This document shows positions 6,843-13,454 of a stretch of 21,787 bases of DNA, one piece after another (positions within the stretch are counted from its first letter, which is position 1; the number at the start of each line of letters is the position of its first letter). Origin of the DNA: an uncultured bacterium (GTDB taxonomy: Bacteria; Patescibacteriota; Patescibacteriia; UBA1558; GWA2-36-10); NCBI GenBank assembly GCA_903876815.1, contig CAIRBL010000082.1, positions 1-21,787 on the forward strand, read 5' to 3'. A program made the position numbers and the translations under genes. Under the pieces are notes generated by a model. The model saw nothing but the letters and a program-made list of their open reading frames with translations. It was not told the origin of the DNA and did no database searches.

Positions 6843-7913
6843 TTATTTAAAATTTCGTCTAAAACTTTCTACATCAATAGCTTGTGTCATTGCATCATTT
6901 GCACTCACTTCACCTACTCGTACTAATTCCAACAATGATTTATCTAGATTAATCATGCCTTCTTCTTTAGAAGTTTGCATAATACTATTAAGTTGATACA
7001 AACGATTGTCCTTGATAATGGCCTGTACCGCTGAAGTCATAGTCAAGGCTTCATAGGCCAAGCTTAAACCACCACCAATACGGGGCAAAAGTCTTTGAGC
7101 AACAACTCCCAAAAGTACTTGAGACAAAACATCTTGACCCCAAATTCTTTTATCTGGTGATAAATTACTCAAAAATCTTTCCAAAGCAGAAATGGAACTA
7201 TCAGCATCCATAATAGCAATAATCAATTTGCCGCTTTCAGCGCCTTGTAAAATCAATTCTTCTAAACCATCTTCATTAACAGCGCTAATCACCACCACAT
7301 CTACATCTTCATCAATAGTGTCTAACAAACCTTTGACAAAACTATTAGTATCTTTACCTACCTCTCTTTGTTCTATAATGCATTGATTATTAGCCAAAAG
7401 ATATTCTATTGGCTTTTCTAAAGTCTGAATATGTAAACCTTTATTACGATTTAAAGTTTCAAGCAAGGAAGCGACTGTAGTCGTGCGACCAGAGCCAAAT
7501 GGCCCAGTGATCATCAACAGCCCTCTTTCTTTGGCTATCAGTTGCGTCAAAATTGGCGGTAAACCCAAATCTTTAGGCGAACGAATAAGCTGAGGAATGA
7601 TACGCAAAGAAATAGCCAAATAACCCTTTTGATAAAAAACTCTAGCGCGAAAACGAGCTCGATTGGCCCATGAATAAACAGTTATAAGCTCTCTAGCACT
7701 TTCCAAATTTTTTTTATCTATTTCTGACAAAAAACTATCTGCCATGGCCAACAAAAAATCTGGCGTCAGAACTTGCTCATCTATCAAAGTGATCAGCTTG
7801 CTATCAATACGCAAAACAGGATAATTACCCACAGTCAAATGAACATCGGTCGCCCGACGCTCAGCAGATAAATTCAAAATTTTATTGATCAATAAAGTTT
7901 CTGTAGTTGACAT
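6843..7913 (-). CDS. PilT-like ATPase with degenerate active site (356 aa)
   Basis: Homologous over its full length to the retraction ATPase PilT: N-terminal PAS-like domain (about 1-100, with ATDVHLTVG at 21-29), RecA-like core, and a PilT C-terminus with AQRLLPRIGGGLSLAYEAL (272-290) and GMINLDKSLLELV (319-331). Catalytic motifs are damaged. Walker A is GPFGSGRTT (137-145) with Arg143 for the invariant Lys. The Asp box is TLEKPIE (164-170) for TIEDPIE. The Walker B region reads VVVISAVNED (206-215) where PilT has a hydrophobic stretch plus GE-RD, so the catalytic Glu is lost. The His box has IMD where LHT is expected. The frame is intact, so this is a maintained protein, not a pseudogene. 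Likely a structural or regulatory ring partner of PilB/PilC, or a non-hydrolysing paralogue of a PilT encoded elsewhere. Confidence 0.9.
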   Translation of the reverse strand: MSTTETLLINKILNLSAERRATDVHLTVGNYPVLRIDSKLITLIDEQVLTPDFLLAMADSFLSEIDKKNLESARELITVYSWANRARFRARVFYQKGYLAISLRIIPQLIRSPKDLGLPPILTQLIAKERGLLMITGPFGSGRTTTVASLLETLNRNKGLHIQTLEKPIEYLLANNQCIIEQREVGKDTNSFVKGLLDTIDEDVDVVVISAVNEDGLEELILQGAESGKLIIAIMDADSSISALERFLSNLSPDKRIWGQDVLSQVLLGVVAQRLLPRIGGGLSLAYEALTMTSAVQAIIKDNRLYQLNSIMQTSKEEGMINLDKSLLELVRVGEVSANDAMTQAIDVESFRRNFK

Positions 7914-7925
7914 GAAAAAAATAAC

Positions 7926-8300
7926 TTATCTATTTAAAATACTCTTGATTTTATCTACTACTTCACTAGGTACAAAATGAGCCTTGATCAAATAATCTTC
8001 AGCTCCTAATGCTAAACATCTATCAATATGCTCTTTTTGAGAAAAATTAGTCAAGACTAAGACCGGAATGTTTTTTGTTTCTGCATTTTCTTTTAGGTGT
8101 TGCAATACTTCAAAACCATCCATCTCTGGTAAATTTAAATCCAGTAAAATAAACTCCGGTAATTCTTTTTGTGCAACTTTTAAAGCTGCAATACCAGTCA
8201 TAGCTGTTAAAACACCAAAATTTTCTAGCTCTAATTTAGCTGCATACATTTGCGATAAAAAATCATCATCCTCCACTATCAACACTCTTACTTGTTCCAT
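7926..8300 (-). CDS. Receiver-only response regulator (124 aa)
   Basis: Single CheY-like receiver domain with no output domain. Acidic pocket Glu10, Asp11 and Asp12; phosphoacceptor Asp54 in LLDLNLPEMDG; Thr84 in VLTN; Lys106 in LIKA. All switch residues are present, so it should be phosphorylated. It sits between pilB and the PilT-like gene with 12-15 nt spacing, inside the motor operon, so it probably controls pilus assembly by binding a motor or platform protein. No histidine kinase is in the window. Receiver genes in the same place are familiar from other CPR pilus clusters, as recalled and not checked. Confidence 0.93.
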   Translation of the reverse strand: MEQVRVLIVEDDDFLSQMYAAKLELENFGVLTAMTGIAALKVAQKELPEFILLDLNLPEMDGFEVLQHLKENAETKNIPVLVLTNFSQKEHIDRCLALGAEDYLIKAHFVPSEVVDKIKSILNR

Positions 8301-8315
8301 AAAAATTTAATTAAA

Positions 8316-10058
8316 TTACATTTTACTAACACGCAAAATTTCTTCCACTGAAGTCAAACCTAAAAGAGTCTTAATCATGCCATCTTGATCCATAGTCAAA
8401 AAATTTTGTTTAATCAATTCTTTTTCTACTGCTGTTCTATCAAAACCTTTAGCAATAATATCTTTCATATCCCTTGTCACATCAATAGTTTCCACTATCG
8501 CTAAACGTCCTTTGAAACCAGTATTACCACACTGCGCACAACCTTCACCACGATAAAAATGATAATCACCTTTTTTAGCGCCACCAAAAAATGAAGCATC
8601 TGGTATAGCGTCTAAACCTTTTTTCATTTGCGCAAAAACATTGTCTGGTAACTTTTCTTCCACTTTACATTTTTCACATAATTTTCTCACCAAACGTTGA
8701 GCAATCACAACATTTAAAGTGCTTGCTAACAAAAATGGCTCAATGTGCATATCAAACATACGAGGAATAGCTCCCAAAGCATCATTGGTATGTAAAGTAG
8801 AAAGCACAAAGTGACCAGTCAAGCCAGCATGAATAGCAAGCTCTGCTGTTTCGTTATCACGAATCTCACCAACCATGATGATGTTTGGATCTTGTCTCAA
8901 AAGAGCTCTCAAGCCAGCCGCAAAAGTGAAGCCAACTTCTGGCCGGACTTGCGATTGATTAACACCTGGCACATAATACTCTACCGGATCTTCCAAGGTA
9001 GCAATATTGACCGTTTCTTGATTCAAGACACTAAGAGCAGCAAATAATGTTGTAGACTTACCAGATCCAGTCGGTCCAGTAACCAAAAACATACCATTTG
9101 GTTTTTTAATATTCGAAAGAGCATGCTCACCGCTATAGCCCATAAACCCAAGCTCTTCAAAAGTTGGCGCTTTTTCTGGAGTTTCCAAAATACGCATCAC
9201 GACTTTTTCGTGACCCATCAAAGGAATAGTAGAAATACGGAAATCGACATCTTTATTATGAATTTTTATACGAATACGGCCATCTTGTGGAATACGAGTT
9301 TCATCAATTTTTAAATTAGACATAACCTTGATACGAGAAACCAAAGCTGAATGCACATAAATAGGCAAAACAATAGTGGTGTGCAAAACGCCATCAATAC
9401 GATAACGAATTTTGCTTTGACTGCCAACTGGCTCAATATGAATATCAGAAGCTCTACCCTCTATCGCGTGTCTTAAAACTACTGAAACTATTTTGGACAC
9501 AGGAGCTGATTTGATGACTTCTGTAAAACCTTTACCATCATCGTCTTCTATACTATCCTCTTTTGGTGCAAAAATAGCTTCCGCTGTATCCAAAGCCGCG
9601 CCAACTTCTTCGCCCAATGTTTCATACTGCTTTAAGGCCGCACGATAACTATCTTCAGAAATAATATAAAATTTTATAACGTATTGATTTTTTCGAGCCA
9701 AAAAATTCAAAGCCTCCATAGCTTTTAAATTACTCGGATCCACTAAGCCAGCCTCTATTGTTTTAGTTTCTTTGTTAAAAACTACCATGCGATAATTTTC
9801 AGCTAAATCTTGAGGTAAAATATTCAAAATTTCCGCATTAATAACCTTGCCAGCCAAATTGGTATATTCCATATCAAAAAATGCTGCCTTACCCTGCGTC
9901 CAATCTTCATCAGAAACTAAAATTTTACGTCTTATTTGTTTTTCAATATCTGCAAAAGAATCAAATTTTGTATTCAAAAACTCTTGATATTGTTCATCGT
10001 TTAACAATCTCTTTGACTGTAAAAAACTCAATAATTTTAACAATTCTTTTTTTGTCAT
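8316..10058 (-). CDS. pilB: T4P extension ATPase PilB (580 aa)
   Basis: Cytoplasmic hexameric ATPase that powers pilus extension. N-terminal GspE/MshEN-like domain at about 40-150; linker; N2 domain with ASDIHIEP (203-210) and RYRIDGVLH; RecA core with Walker A GPTGSGKST (328-336), Asp box TLEDPVEY (354-361), Walker B IIMVGEIRD (393-401) with Glu398, and His box LHTN (422-425). A zinc tetracysteine is present: Cys461, Cys464, Cys507, Cys510. All motifs are intact, in contrast to the neighbouring PilT-like protein. The frame is open 26 codons further upstream to 10136, but that extension overlaps the previous gene by 77 nt. The ATG at 10058 starts 1 nt after that gene's stop and gives the usual MTKKELLKLL N-terminus. 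Confidence 0.97.
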   Translation of the reverse strand: MTKKELLKLLSFLQSKRLLNDEQYQEFLNTKFDSFADIEKQIRRKILVSDEDWTQGKAAFFDMEYTNLAGKVINAEILNILPQDLAENYRMVVFNKETKTIEAGLVDPSNLKAMEALNFLARKNQYVIKFYIISEDSYRAALKQYETLGEEVGAALDTAEAIFAPKEDSIEDDDGKGFTEVIKSAPVSKIVSVVLRHAIEGRASDIHIEPVGSQSKIRYRIDGVLHTTIVLPIYVHSALVSRIKVMSNLKIDETRIPQDGRIRIKIHNKDVDFRISTIPLMGHEKVVMRILETPEKAPTFEELGFMGYSGEHALSNIKKPNGMFLVTGPTGSGKSTTLFAALSVLNQETVNIATLEDPVEYYVPGVNQSQVRPEVGFTFAAGLRALLRQDPNIIMVGEIRDNETAELAIHAGLTGHFVLSTLHTNDALGAIPRMFDMHIEPFLLASTLNVVIAQRLVRKLCEKCKVEEKLPDNVFAQMKKGLDAIPDASFFGGAKKGDYHFYRGEGCAQCGNTGFKGRLAIVETIDVTRDMKDIIAKGFDRTAVEKELIKQNFLTMDQDGMIKTLLGLTSVEEILRVSKM

Positions 10059-10059
10059 A

Positions 10060-10416
10060 TTAATTTTGTGTTGGCTCTGTTTCTGTAATCGGCGAAGAAA
10101 ATGGATAGTGATTACCAGGGTTATTTTTGATATCAATAGATGTATCTAAATCTAAATGCAAATTTGTATATTGCGGATGGTTCTCTAATTTTTCCAAAAT
10201 ATCTTCTTGCTTTTTATCTGTGGGAAAAAAACCTAAATTTTCTTGAGCTAGATTTTTAATTTTTAAAACTTTAGCTGCCTTTATGGCATTAGCCGTTTGA
10301 ATAGCTTCTTGTTCTTTTTTTAAAAATTTATCAAATAAAAACCAAGCGCCTACTATCAACAAAATAGCTAGCAAAATCATAATAAGTATCATTGATCTAC
10401 GATTATTTTCTGCCAT
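10060..10416 (-). CDS. Small single-pass membrane protein in PilP position (118 aa)
   Basis: Not recognised. A short basic N-terminus (MAENNRRS) precedes one membrane helix at about residues 9-28, then a charged Lys/Glu/Ala helix (32-58), then an acidic, Asn/Asp-rich C-terminus. It has no lipobox and no visible PilP beta domain, so it is not a true PilP, although it follows PilO as PilP would. Spacing of 1 nt on both sides to pilO and pilB places it firmly in the operon. The segment with GFFPTDKKQEDILEKLENHPQY resembles the helix-to-YP region of pilins in its spacing only. A role in the PilM-N-O alignment complex is inference. Confidence 0.75.
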   Translation of the reverse strand: MAENNRRSMILIMILLAILLIVGAWFLFDKFLKKEQEAIQTANAIKAAKVLKIKNLAQENLGFFPTDKKQEDILEKLENHPQYTNLHLDLDTSIDIKNNPGNHYPFSSPITETEPTQN

Positions 10417-10417
10417 A

Positions 10418-11137
10418 TTATTTCTTTAAAAAATAAGTTTTCATAGTAAAAGTCATACTTAATTCGCCAAGCTCACCACTAGAAAAACTAACAGACTCAA
10501 CATCAATTAAACGTAAGTTGCTTTCCAAATCATCTAAGTATTGTTTAAACACATCATAAGGCTCCCCTACTTGTTGGGAAATAATATTAATGACATTATC
10601 GTCTGTCGTTTCTTCATTTATAGCACCCCCTTGCTTAACTGTCATGTTAATAGCTATGCCAGCTAAACTACTTTCAACCACAGGAGGCGTACTACTACTT
10701 TCACTCGTAGCAAGTGGCGCAACAGATGCCTGATTACTGGCCACTACTTCGCTAAAATCAACCGATTCTAAAATCAAACCCCTATTTAAAGCTAACTGCT
10801 CGGATAAAACAAATAGTTCAGCAATCTCCGGGCTATTAGGAATAATTTTTTGTAAACGCGTTAATACAGCCGCTCTCTCTGTCTTAGCTTTATTAAAATC
10901 TTTTTCTAAATCACTCACTTGCTGAATCAAATTATTCACTTCTTGTTCATTGGCGCTAATTTTTACAGCCGCTTCTTTGGCTTCAGTAGCCTTTTTAAAA
11001 CTTGGACTCAAAATAAAAAAATAACCAGCAACAAAAATCAACAAAACTACCACCAACAAAATTGCCCATAAATATTTATTGGCAGCCAATAAGCCCTGAC
11101 TTGGTTGTTCAAATTGTGAATCTATCTTTGCGGGCAT
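10418..11137 (-). CDS. pilO: T4P alignment protein PilO (239 aa)
   Basis: Bitopic membrane protein of the alignment subcomplex that pairs with PilN. Cytoplasmic N-terminus of about 21 residues, membrane helix at about 22-43, then a coiled-coil region rich in Lys/Glu/Ala (about 48-92), then a PilO-like ferredoxin-fold domain recognised by LSEQLALNRGLILESVDFSE near 106-125. A Ser/Thr/Pro/Ala linker (about 130-155) interrupts the domain. The C-terminus contains YDVFKQYLDDLESNLRLIDVESVSF, typical of PilO. It lies 5 nt after pilN and 1 nt before the next gene. Called from fold pattern and position. Confidence 0.85.
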   Translation of the reverse strand: MPAKIDSQFEQPSQGLLAANKYLWAILLVVVLLIFVAGYFFILSPSFKKATEAKEAAVKISANEQEVNNLIQQVSDLEKDFNKAKTERAAVLTRLQKIIPNSPEIAELFVLSEQLALNRGLILESVDFSEVVASNQASVAPLATSESSSTPPVVESSLAGIAINMTVKQGGAINEETTDDNVINIISQQVGEPYDVFKQYLDDLESNLRLIDVESVSFSSGELGELSMTFTMKTYFLKK

Positions 11138-11142
11138 AGATG

Positions 11143-12126
11143 TTATTTAATAGTTTGATAATAAAATAAATTTGGATTTAAGGTAAACTCAATTGCAAAG
11201 CTTACTCCGGTATCGCCTAAGCTAGCGGAAGAAATATCTACCGCTGTTACAAATTCAACTGCCTCTGGTTGTTGCAAAATTTTTAATTGTTTGGCAACTG
11301 TAGCATAATCCGGCGCTGTTGCATCCAAAGTTAAGGAGCCATTATTTGAAGCTGATACACTTCCATAATAAACATCAGGTAAAGTATATTTCTCTACTAA
11401 AGCAAAAAAGTTAGTCCAATATATATGTTTATTTAAAACGTCATAAACCAAATTGACCTCTTTGCCAATACCATTAATCTCTTTACTAATGTCTTCAAAG
11501 CTTAATAATTTTTCTTCAATGGTTGCAATATTATTGGCTGTACTAGACTCATTACTTGACCAACGAGCAGTTGCAACCAATAAGCCAAAATAAAAGACAG
11601 CCACTACTCCTAAGGCACCAAAAACACTAGCCAAAATTAAACCACTGATTTGCTTCCAACTTTTTATTTTGGTAGAGCTTGGCACCAAATCAACACCTTC
11701 GGCAGTATCAATAAAACGAGCATGCAGACTTTTTTCTGGCTGATGAAATTGTCCATCTAATTTTTCTGGTACAACTTCTTGCAATTCAAAACCATTGTTA
11801 GGTATTTTATTAGCCACTGGCTTCACTACTGTTTCTTGAGTGATGGGCGCAACTGGTACGGGAATTTGTTTTTCTATTGTCTTAGCCTGATTATCAGAAA
11901 CCAACGGTTGAAAGGCAACATTTTGTTGTTCTACATCTTTTTGATGCAATCTATCAGCAAATTTTGACATCCAAGAAGTATGACCACCGCTTAAGTTGCT
12001 CATATCTAGCTCTTGATCATCAATTTTTGGCACCCTTAATTCAGGCTGAATAGCGCGTTGACTATTCACCTTTTCTTCTGACTGCCTTAAATCTTCGGGC
12101 ATTAAATTTATATTATCTGCTGCCAT
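11143..12126 (-). CDS. pilN: PilN-like alignment protein with long N-terminal insert (327 aa)
   Basis: PilN joins cytoplasmic PilM to PilO in the membrane. Family members start with an INLLP motif that binds a groove in PilM and have their membrane helix soon after. Here NINLMPEDLR is at residues 5-14, but the helix is only at about 160-187. In between are about 130 residues of polar, Pro/Gln/Val-rich, probably disordered sequence. A second INLxP-like motif, VDLVP (145-149), stands right before the helix, where the normal one would be. After the helix come a coiled-coil segment and a ferredoxin-like domain (about 235-325). Length is well above the roughly 180-200 aa of proteobacterial PilN. 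Position between pilM and pilO supports the call. Confidence 0.87.
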   Translation of the reverse strand: MAADNINLMPEDLRQSEEKVNSQRAIQPELRVPKIDDQELDMSNLSGGHTSWMSKFADRLHQKDVEQQNVAFQPLVSDNQAKTIEKQIPVPVAPITQETVVKPVANKIPNNGFELQEVVPEKLDGQFHQPEKSLHARFIDTAEGVDLVPSSTKIKSWKQISGLILASVFGALGVVAVFYFGLLVATARWSSNESSTANNIATIEEKLLSFEDISKEINGIGKEVNLVYDVLNKHIYWTNFFALVEKYTLPDVYYGSVSASNNGSLTLDATAPDYATVAKQLKILQQPEAVEFVTAVDISSASLGDTGVSFAIEFTLNPNLFYYQTIK

Positions 12127-12135
12127 TTATTTATT

Positions 12136-13323
12136 TTAAATGTCCCGCATGGCCAGTCCAATACTAGCTGCCATCCTAGGACCAATTTCCGCTAAAACTG
12201 GCTTCAAATCCAAAGGATAAATGATTCTATCCCATGGATCACCAATAATCACTGGCAATTGCAATAATTGTGATAAATATTGTGGTAAATTTGGTAAAAA
12301 AGAACTACCGCCAGCTAAAATAATCTTCTCAATTCTTGCATCACCTTGTCTTTGATAAAGATCAAAAACATATTTGATTTCACTAATAATAGGATTCAAA
12401 GCATTTTGGATGGTGTTTGGCACTGAACGATTACCCGCTACATTCAAACCAAAATCTCTCTTGAATTGCTCTGCTCTATCTACATTGACATTCATGCTAT
12501 TCATGATAGCCTGGGTAATAACTTGTCCACCACTATCAATACCACGGTTCAAAATCGGCACACCTTCTTCAATCACACAAATATCAGTATTATTAGAGCC
12601 AATATCTACAATCATTACGCTAGAAGGGTCATTGCCCATCAAGGCTCTAGATAAGGCAAAAGCCTCGGTTTCTAAACTCACTAAATTTAAACCTGTGCGT
12701 TTAAAAATATCTAAATAACGGGAAACTAAATTTTTTGGAGCTGCAGTCAACAAAATACGATAACTTTTGTTTGCCACACTATCTCTACCTACCACTTCAT
12801 CTTGAGTGGCTGGCTTTTTTTTGTCATCCACTGTATCATCTTCATTTTTAGTCAAATTTGGCTCCACGCTATCTTTTTTAGTAAAAATACCACCTACTTT
12901 CTGCTGACTAGCATCACTTTTGTCCGTGCCAAAATCTTTTTTGTTCAAAATCTTCCAATCCAAAATCATTTCTTCAATTGGTAAGGGTATAAATTTTTTG
13001 GCTTCCCATTTGATGGCTGAGGCCAAATCTTTTTTGGGCATCGGCGGCAAACTAATGATGGAAGTAAACACAGAAAAAGTAGGTAAAGCAGCAATCGCCT
13101 GACGAGATTCCATGCGTGATTTTTTGGTAATAAATTTGATATAATCAGCAATCAATTGATTGTTTTTTTCAGTAGAAGCGCGCAAAATATTGGTATTTAT
13201 ATCAGCGTAGCCATAGGTTTTTAGTTTAGCTTGGCCTTTATAATTTTCTAATTCAACAATCTTGACACTGGCAGTACCAATATCTACTCCTAAATAACTA
13301 TTCACACTTGAAAATAATTTCAT
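12136..13323 (-). CDS. pilM: T4P assembly ATPase-fold protein PilM (395 aa)
   Basis: Actin/FtsA-like cytoplasmic protein that binds the N-terminus of PilN. Phosphate-1 motif LGVDIGTASVKIVEL (11-25), SVFTSIISLPPMPKKDL (84-100), phosphate-2 motif MIVDIGSNNTDICVIEEG (237-254), and adenosine motif IILAGGSSFLPNLPQYL (334-350) are all present, so nucleotide binding is likely. Between about 128 and 186 is an insert rich in Lys, Asp, Ser and Gln that interrupts the usual fold and looks disordered. It is the first gene of the motor operon, with a promoter about 40 nt upstream and 9 nt spacing to pilN. No SD is visible. Confidence 0.96.
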   Translation of the reverse strand: MKLFSSVNSYLGVDIGTASVKIVELENYKGQAKLKTYGYADINTNILRASTEKNNQLIADYIKFITKKSRMESRQAIAALPTFSVFTSIISLPPMPKKDLASAIKWEAKKFIPLPIEEMILDWKILNKKDFGTDKSDASQQKVGGIFTKKDSVEPNLTKNEDDTVDDKKKPATQDEVVGRDSVANKSYRILLTAAPKNLVSRYLDIFKRTGLNLVSLETEAFALSRALMGNDPSSVMIVDIGSNNTDICVIEEGVPILNRGIDSGGQVITQAIMNSMNVNVDRAEQFKRDFGLNVAGNRSVPNTIQNALNPIISEIKYVFDLYQRQGDARIEKIILAGGSSFLPNLPQYLSQLLQLPVIIGDPWDRIIYPLDLKPVLAEIGPRMAASIGLAMRDI

Positions 13324-13361
13324 ATCTAAAACTGTTTTTTGCTTTCAATAATTCTTTTCTT

Positions 13362-13390
13362 ATTATAACATATTTTATTCTAAGCAACAA
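13362..13390 (-). promoter_or_regulatory. Promoter of the PilM-to-PilC operon
   Basis: Minus strand: -35-like TTGTTG (13390-13385), 17-nt spacer, and TATAAT (13367-13362) preceded by TGT. It lies between the terminator of the 645-aa gene and pilM. It should drive about eight genes. Confidence 0.68.
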
Positions 13391-13405
13391 ATACTTTATA
13401 CACAA

Positions 13406-13431
13406 AAACTGCAGCCAACAAGCTGCAGTTT
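13406..13431 (-). terminator. Intrinsic terminator after the GW-motif surface protein
   Basis: Perfect 10-bp stem (AAACTGCAGC / GCTGCAGTTT) with a 6-nt loop, followed on the minus strand by a T-rich stretch. It begins about 24 nt past the stop codon of the 645-aa gene. Confidence 0.85.
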
Positions 13432-13454
13432 AAGAGCTGAATAAAAATAAAAAT

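Noticed and set aside
6843..7913. pilT as a pseudogene
   Set aside because: The frame is intact over full length and the C-terminal PilT features are kept; only catalytic motifs are changed.
10059..10136. N-terminal extension of pilB
   Set aside because: It overlaps the end of the 118-aa gene by 77 nt and encodes no family-like sequence; ATG at 10058 gives the normal PilB start.
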